Shown here: piece by piece, positions 1 to 8,927 of the stretch
How the letters are laid out: the number at the start of each line of letters is the position of its first letter
Numbering within the stretch: position 1 is the stretch's first letter
Assembly: GCF_003047265.1 (NCBI RefSeq)
Contig: NZ_PZYY01000002.1
Span: 310,001 to 374,000, forward strand
DNA from: Nocardioides terrigena
GTDB taxonomy: Bacteria; Actinomycetota; Actinomycetes; Propionibacteriales; Nocardioidaceae
Direction of reading: 5' to 3'
DNA: 64,000 nt
Made by a program: the position numbers and the translations under genes
The notes under the pieces: generated by a model
Database searches by the model: none
Told to the model about the DNA's origin: nothing
What the model saw: the letters and a program-made list of their open reading frames with translations, nothing else

Positions 1-1051
1 CGCGCAGGTTGGCGGCGAGCGCATGGGCGTTCTGCTGCATCTGCTCCATCACGTAGGTGTAGCCGTCACGTCCCAGGCGGACGAAGTTGTAGTACTGCGC
101 CAGCACCATCGAGGCGCCCGTGGAGAAGTTCAGGGTGAACGTGGCGTCGACCTTCCCGAGGTAGTTCTCGTAGAAGACCAGGTCCTGGGCGAGGTCGGAC
201 TCCTCGCGGAAGACCAGCCAGCCGATCCCGGGGTAGACCAGCCCGTACTTGTGTCCGGAGACGTTGATCGAGCGGACCTGCTCGAGGCGGAAGTCCCACG
301 GCGAGTCGGGGTAGAGGAACGGCCACACGAACCCACCGCTGGCGGCGTCCACGTGGAGCGGGATGTCCAGGTCGCGCCGGGTCCTGATGTCGAGCAGCAG
401 CTGGTTGATGCCGACGATGTCGTCCATGTGCCCGGTGAAGGTGGTGCCCAGCACGGCGGCGACGCCGATGGTGTTCTCGTCGAGGTGTGGCTCCACGTCC
501 TCGGGGCCGATCGTGTACTTGTTCTCCTCGAGGGGCACGATCCGTGGCTCGACGTCGAAGTAGCGGCAGAACTTCTCCCACACCACGTGGACGTCCCCGC
601 CGAACACCAGGTTGGGGCGATCCGTCGGTCGTCCTGCCGCCTGTTGGCGCTCCTTCCACTTCCACTTCAGCGACAGTGCGCCGAGCATGATCGCCTCGGA
701 CGACCCCTGGGTGCGGCAGCCCGTCGTGGCGCCGGGTGCGTGGAAGAGGTCGGCCAGCATCCGGACGCACCGTTGCTCGATCTCGGCCGAGATCGGGTAC
801 TCGGCGTGGTCGATGAAGTTGCGGTGCAGGTTCTCGGCGATGATCCGCTGCGCCTCTGGTTCCATCCAGGTGGTCACGAAGGTGGCCAGGTTGCGTTGGG
901 GGTCACCCTCGAGGTCGAGGTCCTCGGCAACCAGCCGCATGGCGTCGGTCGGGCGCATCCCGCTCTGAGGGAAGGATGTCGCGGGGGCCCTTTCGGTCAG
1001 GAACCGGTTGCCGAAGAGTGCTTCGGCCTCTGACTGGTTCTGTCTGCTCAT
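1..1051 (-). CDS. gadB: glutamate decarboxylase (3' end beyond window)
   Basis: PLP-dependent decarboxylase that converts glutamate to GABA and CO2, consuming a proton in the cytoplasm. About 350 N-terminal residues of a usual ~465 are visible; the C-terminus lies beyond the left edge. Seen: HVDAASGGF around residues 233-241 (Asp235 would pair with the PLP ring nitrogen) and the PLP-lysine motif SGHKYG with Lys268, followed by YPGIGW, as in GadA/GadB. The ATG at 1051 overlaps the stop of the upstream membrane-protein gene by four bases (ATGA), so translation is probably coupled. Co-transcription with a LURP-one protein and a membrane protein suggests an acid/envelope stress role. No GABA antiporter is visible here. 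The family call is firm; the physiological role is inferred. Confidence 0.93.
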   Translation of the reverse strand, partial: MSRQNQSEAEALFGNRFLTERAPATSFPQSGMRPTDAMRLVAEDLDLEGDPQRNLATFVTTWMEPEAQRIIAENLHRNFIDHAEYPISAEIEQRCVRMLADLFHAPGATTGCRTQGSSEAIMLGALSLKWKWKERQQAAGRPTDRPNLVFGGDVHVVWEKFCRYFDVEPRIVPLEENKYTIGPEDVEPHLDENTIGVAAVLGTTFTGHMDDIVGINQLLLDIRTRRDLDIPLHVDAASGGFVWPFLYPDSPWDFRLEQVRSINVSGHKYGLVYPGIGWLVFREESDLAQDLVFYENYLGKVDATFTLNFSTGASMVLAQYYNFVRLGRDGYTYVMEQMQQNAHALAANLR

Positions 1052-1773
1052 GGCGAGTGCTGCACCACCGTTCTTGTCGAGGTTGGTGTGTCGAAGGCCT
1101 GGAGGGCGCCGCCCACCGCAAAGCAGGCGGCACCGGCGAAGGTCCCCCAGTTGACGAGTCCGGCGTCGAGGGCGGTGGAGGTCGTCGGACGCGTGAAGGC
1201 GGCCAGGCCGGCGAGGAAGAACAGGACCGAACCGATCTGGTTGATGAGGACCACCCACCAGCCGAGCTCGTGGACGTGCACCTCGACGTGACCTCCGCCC
1301 ATCTGGAGCATCGCGAGGTGGCCGGACGCGAGGAAGCAGACGCAGCCGAGGATGTCGGGCAACCAGATCCATCCGTTGGACTGACGGGGGGTGAGGCCCT
1401 GGGCGAAGGCCGCCACCAGGCTGACCGCGAACAGCAGCGTGCCGACGAACAGCACGACGGCACTGAGCCAGTCGCGCTGGTGTGGCCGGTAGCCCCACCA
1501 ACGCATCGGCACCACCGAGGCGCGACTGCGATCGTCGCGGCCGGCGTTGACGACCAGCAGGATGGAGGCGTACCCGCCCAGGCTGAAGAAGCCGCCACCG
1601 ACCAGGTAGGAGATGTTGACCGTCGCCAGCGTGCCCACGTCGAGCTGGGCGAAGGCCGCGCCCAGGGCGAACAGGCTGCCGCCGAGGACGAACGCACCAG
1701 CGGCGACGAGGTTGAGCCGTCCCGACCGGCGCATCAGCGCCTGGCCCGGTGCACCCGTCGACGGGTGGTTCAC
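1048..1773 (-). CDS. polytopic membrane protein (possibly YrhK-like)
   Basis: Unrecognised integral membrane protein of about 241 residues with six or seven hydrophobic segments, among them LNLVAAGAFVLGGSLFALGA, WLSAVVLFVGTLLFAVSLVA, WLPDILGCVCFLASGHLAM and WVVLINQIGSVLFFLAG. The repeated 'hydrophobic, Gly, Ser/Thr-LLF' pattern recalls YrhK-like domains, but I cannot confirm that. I chose the GTG at 1773 because it lies just after the upstream LURP-one gene; an ATG at 1734 is the alternative and neither has a strong ribosome site. It is the middle gene of a three-gene operon and its stop overlaps the gadB start. No catalytic motif is visible. Confidence 0.75.
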   Translation of the reverse strand: MNHPSTGAPGQALMRRSGRLNLVAAGAFVLGGSLFALGAAFAQLDVGTLATVNISYLVGGGFFSLGGYASILLVVNAGRDDRSRASVVPMRWWGYRPHQRDWLSAVVLFVGTLLFAVSLVAAFAQGLTPRQSNGWIWLPDILGCVCFLASGHLAMLQMGGGHVEVHVHELGWWVVLINQIGSVLFFLAGLAAFTRPTTSTALDAGLVNWGTFAGAACFAVGGALQAFDTPTSTRTVVQHSP

Positions 1774-1802
1774 GAGATCGCGCCCGCGCCTCTGGTCAGG
1801 TC

Positions 1803-2303
1803 TCAGCCGCGCGACATCGCGTCGACGCACACGGTGATCGCCAGGATGAGCGCGACGTCCTGGCCCTCGGCCAGCTGGACGCCGTAGGAGTCGCGGACCC
1901 GGAACCACTTCTTCGACACTTCAGCCACGGTGTCGCCGTCTCGCTCGATCTCGTACTCGTGGTCGACGATGTTGCCGTGGGCCTTGAGGTCGTCACCACC
2001 GTCGACCTCGATGACGTAGTGGTCACGGATGCCCAGGAGGCGCTTGTGCACCGTGGCCCTGGTGTCGCCGCGCTCGATCGTCATCTTGTCGCGGACGCTG
2101 AGCTTCTTCTCCTGGATCTTCGACAGCTCGTTGCCGCTCGCGTCCTCGAGGATGAACGTGTCGCGCATCCGGGCAGCCTTGCCGTTGACCTTGAAGACCC
2201 TGTTGCCGTCGTCGTCCTCGATCCAGAAGTCGTCCCCGATGGCGAGGAGCTTCTCGCGCATCTGGAACGTGGGGCCGTCAAGACCCTTTCGGCGCAACCC
2301 CAT
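1803..2303 (-). CDS. LURP-one-related (LOR/YxjI) family protein
   Basis: 166-residue soluble protein of the LURP-one/YxjI fold (tubby-like 12-stranded barrel). Typical features are visible: N-terminal MREKLLAIGDDFWI, then the recurring pattern of short strands with D-x-x-G and K/R-V turns (NRVFKVNGKA, DTFILED, GNELSKIQEK, MTIERG), and the C-terminal RDSYGVQL motif. The exact function of bacterial LOR proteins is unknown; phospholipid or membrane-surface binding has been proposed for the fold. The ATG at 2303 follows AAGGGG at good spacing. It is the first gene of an operon with the membrane protein and gadB (29-bp gap to the next start). Confidence 0.88.
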   Translation of the reverse strand: MGLRRKGLDGPTFQMREKLLAIGDDFWIEDDDGNRVFKVNGKAARMRDTFILEDASGNELSKIQEKKLSVRDKMTIERGDTRATVHKRLLGIRDHYVIEVDGGDDLKAHGNIVDHEYEIERDGDTVAEVSKKWFRVRDSYGVQLAEGQDVALILAITVCVDAMSRG

Positions 2304-2392
2304 CGTGGCCCCTTTGATGTGCCTGGTCGACGTGCCCGGCGGCCCGGCTGGCGATCCAGCGGTGTCCGCTCGTGGAGCGTAACGCGCTCGGA

Positions 2393-2437
2393 TGACCCCC
2401 GGCAACGGTCCCGGGCAGGCATCAGCCCCGGTACGTT
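2393..2437 (+). promoter_or_regulatory. putative leaderless promoter of the DUF6328 gene
   Basis: TACGTT at 2432-2437 ends six bases before the ATG at 2444, which fits a -10 box for a leaderless transcript. TGACCC at 2393-2398 lies exactly 39 bases upstream of that -10, the same distance as the left half (TCACCC) of the palindrome found at the other stress promoters in this window, but the right half (GGGTGA) is not conserved here. I regard it as a degenerate or separate site. Confidence 0.35.
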
Positions 2438-2443
2438 CGTGCC

Positions 2444-2914
2444 ATGCCGATGCCGGACCCCGGACCCCCGGACCCCGTTCCCGAGGAAACGATCAACCGC
2501 AACTGGACCGAGCTCGTCCAGGAGCTGCGCTCCACGCAGACCGGCGTCCAGGTGCTGACCGGGTTCTTGTTGACGGTCCCGTTCAGCGACAAGTTCGACA
2601 CGCTGGATGCCGTTCAGCGAACGGCATACCTGGTGATGCTCTCGGCGGCCGTCACCGCCACCGCGGCCATCCTCTCGCCGATCGCCTACCACCGCATCCT
2701 CTTCAGGAAGGGCCGTCGCCCGTGGCTGGTCGGGACGGCCAACCAGGTGGCCCGGGCCGGTCTCGTGCTGGTGGCTGTCACCACGTGCGGGGTCGTCTTC
2801 CTGACGTTCGACCTCACGGTGGGGAGAAGTGGCGGCATCGTGGCGTCGGTCGTGGCTCTCCTCGGGTACGTCGCGCTGTGGGTCGTCGTACCCCTGCGCG
2901 CGCATCACGGCTAG
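2444..2914 (+). CDS. DUF6328 family membrane protein
   Basis: 156-residue actinobacterial membrane protein. The family signature is clear: NRNWTELVQELRSTQTGVQVLTG near residues 19-41, then FLLTVPF, followed by segments around 62-80 (AYLVMLSAAVTATAAILSP), 101-120 and 130-150. The AYHRILFR stretch after the second segment is typical. Function is unknown. No Shine-Dalgarno is seen, and a -10-like TACGTT ends six bases upstream, so the gene is probably read from a leaderless transcript. It is divergent from the LURP-one operon and convergent with the kinase-aminotransferase gene. Confidence 0.87.
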   Translation: MPMPDPGPPDPVPEETINRNWTELVQELRSTQTGVQVLTGFLLTVPFSDKFDTLDAVQRTAYLVMLSAAVTATAAILSPIAYHRILFRKGRRPWLVGTANQVARAGLVLVAVTTCGVVFLTFDLTVGRSGGIVASVVALLGYVALWVVVPLRAHHG

Positions 2915-2922
2915 CTAGGCAG

Positions 2923-5181
2923 TCACGCGAGCTCGTCGCCGCTCGCGGCGAGAGCGGCGACGAGCAGGTCGGCGTGCTCCCGGGTGAAGACCAGCGGTGG
3001 GCGGATCTTGAGGCTGGCCCGGTCACGGCCGGTGCGTCCGACGAGCACGCCCCGCTCCCGCATCCCCTCGACGATCCGGGCGGCACGGCCTGCGTCCGGG
3101 CGCCCGGTCGCCGGGTCGACGACGTCGACGGCGAGGGCCAGGCCCCAACCGCGTACGACGGCCAGGTCGGGCCGCCCCGACGCGAGCCCGCCCAGGGCGT
3201 CGAGCAGGTGCGCTCCCACGGTCGCCGCGTGCTCGACGAGGCCCTCCTCGTCGAGGGTGCGCAGCACGGCCAGGGCGGCAGCGCAGGCGGCTGTGCTCCC
3301 GCCGAAGGTGCTGAAGTAGTCAGTGTCGCGCACGAAGGGGTCAACGAGGTGTGCCGGACCGACGACCGCGGCGACCGGGTAGCCGTTGCCCATCGGCTTG
3401 CCCACCGTGACGAGGTCGGCCGGGACGTCACCGGCGACGAAGCTCCACATCCGTCCGGTGCGGCCGTGGCCCGCCTGCACCTCGTCGGCGACGTACAGCC
3501 CGCCCGCCGCGTGGACGGCGTCTGCGGCCGCGCGCGTCCACCCGTGCGCGGGTCCGAGGACGCCGTCGCTGGTGAAGACGCCGTCGACGAGCATCGCGGC
3601 GAGACCATGGCCGGACGCCTCCAGGCTGCGCGCGGCGTCGAGCACCGACGAGGTGTCCGCCGGCGGCGGTGGCACCAGCCGCATGTGCGCAGGCGGGTCG
3701 GCGCCGCGCCAGCTCTCGGGGGAGAAGGCGAAGGTGGCCTGGGTGACGCCGTGGTAGGCCCACTCGGTGGCGATGCCGCCGGAGGCCCCGGTCGCGTGGC
3801 GGGCGATCCGCCAGGCCAGGTCGTTGGCCTCGCTCCCGGAGTTGACCAGCAGGACCCGGTCGAATCGGTCCGGCAGCGTCGCGAGCAGCTGCTCCGCGAG
3901 CTCCACCGGAGCGTCCTGGAGGTAGCGGCTGTTGGTGTTGAGGGTCGCCAGCTGGGCGCTCACGGCCCGCGTCACGGCCGGGTGCGAGTGCCCGAGCACG
4001 GGGACGTTGTTGTAGGCGTCGACGTACGTCCGACCGTCGGCGGCCCGGAGCTCCACGCCGGTGCCGCTGACGAGGTGCAGCGGCCGGTCGTAGGAGAGCT
4101 GCTGGCCCCCGAACGCCCGGGTGCGGGCGTCGGCCAGCGACGCGGTCGACCGGGGACGAGGAACCGGTGTGGCGAAGCGGGCCGACAGGCGGTCGAGCCC
4201 CGCGGAGAGCATCGCCTCGATCTGGACGTGGGCTGTCACGTCGACCGGCGGCGCCCAACCGTGCTCACGGGTGCGCCAGGCGGTGATGAGGACGGCGGCG
4301 GCATACCGCCCCGCCATCAGGTCGGGGACGAGGGCGAGCTCCGCCGGCTCGAGCGGGGTGACGGAGTGGTAGCCCGCGACCACCTCGTGCGCCAGGTCGA
4401 GGGCACCCTCCCGGCCACTGAGCACGTCGGCCGTCGCGACCGCCAGGTCACAGACGAGCGCGGTGTGGGTCATGTCGCCGAAGTCGGTGATCCCCGTGAG
4501 GCCGAGCCGCTCGTCGAGCAGCACGTTGGTCGGCGCCAGGTCGTTGTGCACCACCTGGGCGCGCAGCCGGGGCAACACCGGCGTGACGTGCTCGTCGAAG
4601 CGGTCGAGCACCGCCTCGATCGCCGTACGACGCTCGGCAGCGACCGCAGGGAGCCAGGGCCGCAGCTGGGGCAGGCGCTTGATGTCCCAGGTCTGGGGAT
4701 GGGTCGCGGCGGAATGGGCGAAGCCGCGCAGTCCCTGCCCGAGCCGGGCGCTCGTGCGTCCCCACTCGCGGAGGTGGGCCTCGTCGAGCTCGTCGCCCTC
4801 GGGGTGCCGGCCCTCCAGCCAGGTCAGCACCCAGGCGAACGAGGGACGACCGTCGCGCCCGCTCAGCCGCACCCACTGCCGCCCGTCGCGGGTCGGGACG
4901 GGGGCGGGCACGGGCAGCTCCGGCGCCACCGATCGCAGGTGGTGGAGCGCCGAGCACTGCAGGTCGACGACCTCCTCGGGATCGGCCGGGTTGTGCACCT
5001 TGAGCAGGTGGCGCACGGATCCGGACTCGAGGCGGAAGTTGCTGTCCCGCTCCCCGTGCAGGGGCGTCAGGTCACCGGACAGGCCCCAGAGCGACTCGAC
5101 CGACGCCAGCAGGGCGTCGGGGTCGAGGTCGGGGGCCGGCACGGACAGCGGGTCGTCGGGCGTCGCGCTCACGCGGGACAT
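2923..5181 (-). CDS. APH-type kinase fused to class III aminotransferase-fold enzyme
   Basis: 752-residue fusion. Residues ~25-335 form an aminoglycoside/choline phosphotransferase-like kinase: HNDLAPTN at 212-219 is the catalytic loop and DFG at 233-235 binds metal. Residues ~350-752 form a PLP class III aminotransferase-like domain with NSGSEAN (447-453), DEVQAG (Asp566) and VGKPMGNG, whose Lys595 should hold PLP. The C-terminal half resembles ethanolamine-phosphate phospho-lyases (ETNPPL/AGXT2L1), so kinase and lyase could act in series on a hydroxy-amine such as ethanolamine or hydroxylysine; that is inference. ATGATG at 5184/5181 follows GAGGAG; I prefer the second ATG on spacing. It lies downstream of aqpZ and the antiporter, 45 bp from the latter's end. 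Confidence 0.88.
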   Translation of the reverse strand: MSRVSATPDDPLSVPAPDLDPDALLASVESLWGLSGDLTPLHGERDSNFRLESGSVRHLLKVHNPADPEEVVDLQCSALHHLRSVAPELPVPAPVPTRDGRQWVRLSGRDGRPSFAWVLTWLEGRHPEGDELDEAHLREWGRTSARLGQGLRGFAHSAATHPQTWDIKRLPQLRPWLPAVAAERRTAIEAVLDRFDEHVTPVLPRLRAQVVHNDLAPTNVLLDERLGLTGITDFGDMTHTALVCDLAVATADVLSGREGALDLAHEVVAGYHSVTPLEPAELALVPDLMAGRYAAAVLITAWRTREHGWAPPVDVTAHVQIEAMLSAGLDRLSARFATPVPRPRSTASLADARTRAFGGQQLSYDRPLHLVSGTGVELRAADGRTYVDAYNNVPVLGHSHPAVTRAVSAQLATLNTNSRYLQDAPVELAEQLLATLPDRFDRVLLVNSGSEANDLAWRIARHATGASGGIATEWAYHGVTQATFAFSPESWRGADPPAHMRLVPPPPADTSSVLDAARSLEASGHGLAAMLVDGVFTSDGVLGPAHGWTRAAADAVHAAGGLYVADEVQAGHGRTGRMWSFVAGDVPADLVTVGKPMGNGYPVAAVVGPAHLVDPFVRDTDYFSTFGGSTAACAAALAVLRTLDEEGLVEHAATVGAHLLDALGGLASGRPDLAVVRGWGLALAVDVVDPATGRPDAGRAARIVEGMRERGVLVGRTGRDRASLKIRPPLVFTREHADLLVAALAASGDELA

Positions 5182-5226
5182 CATGCTCCTCGACCGACCC
5201 ATCGGGGGCAGGCCGAGTCGACTCGT

Positions 5227-6472
5227 CTAGAGCGCGTCGCCGGGATCTCCGGTCGCGACGACGCCCGAGCGCGACGTCCCACGGATCCGGTCGGCGGCGA
5301 GGGGGAAGACCAGCACCGAGAGCATCCCGGCCCCGACGAAGGCCGCGGCCGTGGCCGCGGTGAGCTCGCCCTCGCTCATGCCGATGGTGGTGATGACCAC
5401 GACCAGGGGCAGTGCGGCCGAGCTGTAGATGCTGGCCCCGAGACGGTCCCGACCGGGCAGCGAGTCCCCCAGGCGCGACGTACGTCGGACCTCCCCGGAC
5501 CACCAGGAAGAGGAGGAGGGACAGCGGCACCAGGAGGAGCGCCGACGGCTCGGCGAGCAACGCGTCGAGGTCGAAGCGGATCCCGCTGACCACGAAGAAG
5601 ATCGGGATCAGGAACCCGAACCCGACGCCCTCGAGCCGCTCGACGGTGCCGCGGTGGGCCGCGTCGTCGCCGCCGCTCAGGAACACCCGGGCGATGAGTC
5701 CCGCGACGAACGCGCCGAGCAGGACGTCGAGACCGAGGTGCCCGGCGACCCACGCCAGTGTCAGCACGAGCAGCATCGCGATCCGGACCCCCAGCTGGCC
5801 GCTGGTCTCGAGGGTGTGCGACAGCAACCGGACGACCCGCGCCGACCGGGGACGCAGGGCCGCGAGGAGCACGACGGTCGCGGCCACCGCGAAGAGCAGC
5901 AGCACCCCGAGCGTGTGGCCGAGGCTCTCGCTCGACAGCAGGAGGGCGATGGCGAGGATGGGCCCGAACTCGCCCACCGCGCCGGCGGCGAACACGAAGG
6001 TCCCGAACCTCGAGTCCAGGTCCCCGTTGTCGCGGAGGATGGGCAGGAGCGTGCCGAGCGCCGTGGTGGTGAAGACCAGCCCGATCAGCACGCCCGTCGA
6101 GACACCGTCCTCCGGGGCGCCGAGGCTGACGACGAGGATGCCGAGCCCGATGCCCAGCACGAGCGAGGCGAGCCACGCCGCGCCGGCGGAGCGTAGCGGC
6201 CGACCGGCCAGCCGGGACACCTGGATCTCGTAGCCGGCGATGAACATGAGGACGGTGAGCCCCAGCTCGGAGAACGCCGCGACGATCTCGTTGTCCGTGG
6301 CGAGACCGAGGACCGCGGGACCGATCAGGATGCCGCCGAGGATCTCGAGCACCACGGCCGGGAGTGCGATCCACCTCGCGGCGACGTCGGACACCACGAC
6401 GGCCAGGACCCCCACCGCCAGGCACAGCGCCAGCGTGGCCGCGGCGTCCAGGCTGAGGTCTTCGGGGATCAC
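5227..6472 (-). pseudogene. cation:proton antiporter (CPA2/KefB-type), frameshifted near C-terminus
   Basis: Sodium/proton exchanger-fold membrane protein with about 11-12 helices. The frame from GTG 6472 reads typical antiporter sequence (ILGGILIGPAVLG, LGLTVLMFIAGYEI, FTTTALGTLLPIL, LDVLLGAFVAGLIA, FFVVSGIRFDLD) down to RGGPTYVAPG. It then leaves frame near the run of five C at 5466-5470 (GGGGG on the coding strand). In the next frame the expected ending resumes (DSLPGRDRLGASIYSSAALP, VVVITTIGMSEGEL) to TAG at 5227. Removing one G restores a ~414-residue protein of normal family length, so this is either a sequencing error or a recent mutation. The start has no clear ribosome site but overlaps a tiny upstream frame (GTGA). 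Confidence 0.82.
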
Positions 6473-6543
6473 GGGGTCGGGGGAGCGGGGGCGAGGACCT
6501 CGGCCACCGCGCCGGGCGGCACGCGGACGTCGACGGCGAGCAC
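6469..6543 (-). CDS. possible 24-aa micro-ORF linking aqpZ and antiporter
   Basis: GTG at 6543 follows the aqpZ stop directly (TGAGTG), and the frame ends in TGA overlapping the antiporter GTG (GTGA). Its 24 codons have almost entirely G or C in third position, as real genes here do. It begins VLAVDVRVPPG. It could be a coupling peptide or the remnant of a lost gene. No ribosome site or homology is recognised. Confidence 0.25.
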   Translation of the reverse strand: MLAVDVRVPPGAVAEVLAPAPPTP

Positions 6544-7290
6544 TCAGGCCTCGGTGGCGTCCGTCAGGGGGACCGCCTGGGCGTCCTTGCCGAAGAGCAG
6601 GGCGTACGTCGCCCCGGCGACCAGGCCGCCGACGAGCGGAGCGGCCCAGAAGACCCACAGCTGGACCATGGCGTCGCTGCCGGCGAAGAGGGCCGGACCG
6701 GTCGACCGGGCGGGATTCACCGAGGTGTTGCTGACCGGGATGCTGACGAGGTGGATCAGGACCAGGGCGAGACCGATGGTCAGCGGGGCGAACCCCTTGG
6801 GTGCTCGCGTGTCGGTGGCACCGAGGATGACGTAGAGGAAGATCGCGGTCAGCACGACCTCGGCGACCAGGACGGCCACGAGGGAGTAGCCGCCGGGAGA
6901 CCGGTCGCCGAACCCGTTGCTGGCGAACCCGGACGCCTGGGCGTCGAAGCCCTCGGCGCCGTTGGCGATGACGAACAGGACGGTGGCTGCGGCCACCGCC
7001 GCCACCACCTGGACGATGACATACGCGAGGACGTCCGACCAGGGGAAGCGCCTCGCCGTCGCGAGGCCGACCGTCACCGCGGGGTTGAAGTGACCGCCGC
7101 TCACGTGTCCGACCGCGTAGGCCATGGTGAGGACGGCGAGCCCGAAGGCGAGCGAGACGCCGAGGAACCCGATGCCGACGTCGGCGATGCCCGACGAGAG
7201 GACGGCGGCACCACAACCCCCCAGCACCAGGACGAAGGTTCCGAGGAACTCGGCGGACAGTCGTTGGGCCCAGGTGTGCTCCGTCGTCAT
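6544..7290 (-). CDS. aqpZ: aquaporin Z (water channel)
   Basis: 248-residue MIP-family inner-membrane water channel. Both NPA boxes are present (HFNPAVT and SVNPARS). The water-selective constriction matches E. coli AqpZ: Phe in AFGLAVLTM, His in IHLVSIP, Thr and Arg in NTSVNPAR. Six membrane helices and two half-helices fit the usual length. I chose the ATG at 7290: the -10-like CACACT at 7297-7302 is only six bases upstream, suggesting a leaderless transcript, whereas a TTG at 7317 would extend the protein without family support. A shared palindrome (7325-7341) probably controls this gene and the divergent sulfatase operon. It is likely co-transcribed with the antiporter. Confidence 0.95.
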   Translation of the reverse strand: MTTEHTWAQRLSAEFLGTFVLVLGGCGAAVLSSGIADVGIGFLGVSLAFGLAVLTMAYAVGHVSGGHFNPAVTVGLATARRFPWSDVLAYVIVQVVAAVAAATVLFVIANGAEGFDAQASGFASNGFGDRSPGGYSLVAVLVAEVVLTAIFLYVILGATDTRAPKGFAPLTIGLALVLIHLVSIPVSNTSVNPARSTGPALFAGSDAMVQLWVFWAAPLVGGLVAGATYALLFGKDAQAVPLTDATEA

Positions 7291-7296
7291 GACGTG

Positions 7297-7370
7297 AGTG
7301 TGAGGACCGTCCGTCAACTGCGTGTCACCCTCTTCAGGTGAGGGTCGTCGTTCCGGGACCGACCTAGCGT
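7297..7370. promoter_or_regulatory. bidirectional palindromic promoter element (aqpZ / sulfatase)
   Basis: TCACCC-TCTTC-AGGTGA at 7325-7341 followed by GG. On the plus strand TAGCGT (7365-7370) lies 23 bases past the right half; on the minus strand the mirror half GGGTGA is followed after 22 bases by CACACT (7302-7297). Both geometries match the other sites of this motif in the window, so one operator may serve both divergent units. Confidence 0.6.
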
Positions 7371-7421
7371 GGCGATGGTCCGGCGTACGCCGGCCACTCG
7401 GTGAGCGCCCAGGAGGCTGCC

Positions 7422-8921
7422 ATGGCCAAGGTCCCCCACATCCTCGTCATCTGGGGCGATGACATCGGCATCAGCAACCTCAGCTGCTACAGCGACGGCC
7501 TGATGGGCTATCGCACGCCGAACATCGACCGCATCGCCGCGGAGGGGGCCCGGTTCACCGACTACTACGGCGAGCAGAGCTGCACCGCCGGTCGCGCGGC
7601 CTTCATCACCGGTCAGAACCCCTACCGCACCGGCCTGACCAAGGTCGGCATGCCCGGCGCCGACATCGGCCTCCGGGCCGAGGACCCCACGATCGCCACC
7701 GCCCTCAAGGCGCGGGGCTACCGCACCGGACAGTTCGGCAAGAACCACTTCGGCGACCTGGACGAGTTCCTGCCGACCGCACACGGCTTCGACGAGTTCT
7801 TCGGCAACCTCTACCACCTCAACGCCGAGGAGGAGCCGGAGCTCGACGACTACCCGACCGAGGAGGACTTCCCGGACTTCCGCAAGAACTTCGGGCCGCG
7901 GGGCGTCATCCACTCGTGGGCCAACGAGGACGGCACGCAGCGCATCGAGGACACCGGGCCGCTCACCAAGGAGCGGATGAAGACGATCGACGACGAGGTC
8001 GTTCCCGAGGCCCTGAGGTTCATGGGCGATGCCAAGGACGCGGACGAGCCGTTCTTCGTGTGGCTCAACACGACCCACATGCACTTCCGGACGCACGTCA
8101 AGGACGGCAGCAAGGGCCGCGCCGGCCGTTGGCAGTCGGAGTACCACGACACGATGTGCGACCACGACGACCTGGTCGGCTCGGTGCTGGACTGGCTCGA
8201 CGAGCAGGGCCTGGCGGACGACACGATCGTCATCTACTCCACCGACAACGGACCGCACATGAACTCCTGGCCGGACGCCGGGATGACGCCGTTCCGCAGC
8301 GAGAAGAACTCCAACTGGGAGGGCGCCTACCGGGTGCCGGCGATGGTCCGCTGGCCAGGGCGGATCCCCGAGGGCCAGGTGCTCAACGGGATCGTCAGCC
8401 ACAACGACTGGTTCGTCACCCTGCTGGCGGCCGCCGGCGACACCGACGTCGCCGACCGGCTCAAGGTGGGAGCCGACCTCGATGGCACGACGTACCGGGT
8501 GCACCTCGACGGACACAACCAGCTCGACTACCTCACCGGGGCCGTCGACGAGAGCCCCCGCAAGCACTTCTTCTACGTCTCCGACGACGGCGACCTGACG
8601 GCGCTGCGCTACGACAACTGGAAGTTCGTGTTCCTGGAGCAGCGCGCCACCGGCACCCTGCAGATCTGGCAGGAACCCTTCACCGAGCTCCGGTTCCCCA
8701 AGCTCTTCAACCTGAAGACCGATCCCTACGAGCGCGCCGACATCACCTCCAACACCTATTTCGACTGGGTGCTCGACCACATCTGGCTGTTCGTCCCGGC
8801 CCAGGCCTACGTCGCCAGGATGCTGCAGACACTGGTGGAGTTCCCGGCCCGCCAGGAACCGGCCAGCTTCAACATCGAGCAGGTCATGGCCAAGCTCAAG
8901 GCCGGCGTCGGGAGCAGCTGA
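7422..8921 (+). CDS. arylsulfatase-type sulfatase
   Basis: 499-residue sulfatase of the alkaline-phosphatase superfamily, hydrolysing a sulfate ester or related substrate. The N-terminal metal site WGDDIG is present, and SCTAGRAAF holds Cys54 in the C-x-A-G-R context that is oxidised to formylglycine. YSTDNGPH (~269-276) is the second metal site. There is no signal peptide, so the enzyme should be cytoplasmic. AGGAGG lies five bases before the ATG at 7422, which decides the start over a GTG at 7401. The next gene encodes the activating enzyme, and the palindromic element is upstream. The substrate is unknown; C-terminal residues 400-499 are typical of the larger arylsulfatases. Confidence 0.94.
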   Translation: MAKVPHILVIWGDDIGISNLSCYSDGLMGYRTPNIDRIAAEGARFTDYYGEQSCTAGRAAFITGQNPYRTGLTKVGMPGADIGLRAEDPTIATALKARGYRTGQFGKNHFGDLDEFLPTAHGFDEFFGNLYHLNAEEEPELDDYPTEEDFPDFRKNFGPRGVIHSWANEDGTQRIEDTGPLTKERMKTIDDEVVPEALRFMGDAKDADEPFFVWLNTTHMHFRTHVKDGSKGRAGRWQSEYHDTMCDHDDLVGSVLDWLDEQGLADDTIVIYSTDNGPHMNSWPDAGMTPFRSEKNSNWEGAYRVPAMVRWPGRIPEGQVLNGIVSHNDWFVTLLAAAGDTDVADRLKVGADLDGTTYRVHLDGHNQLDYLTGAVDESPRKHFFYVSDDGDLTALRYDNWKFVFLEQRATGTLQIWQEPFTELRFPKLFNLKTDPYERADITSNTYFDWVLDHIWLFVPAQAYVARMLQTLVEFPARQEPASFNIEQVMAKLKAGVGSS

Positions 8922-8927
8922 CAACCC

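Noticed and set aside
2392-5589. 1065-codon plus-strand frame across DUF6328 and the fusion gene
   Set aside because: It runs through two real genes in the wrong frame and strand; codon pattern is not coding-like.
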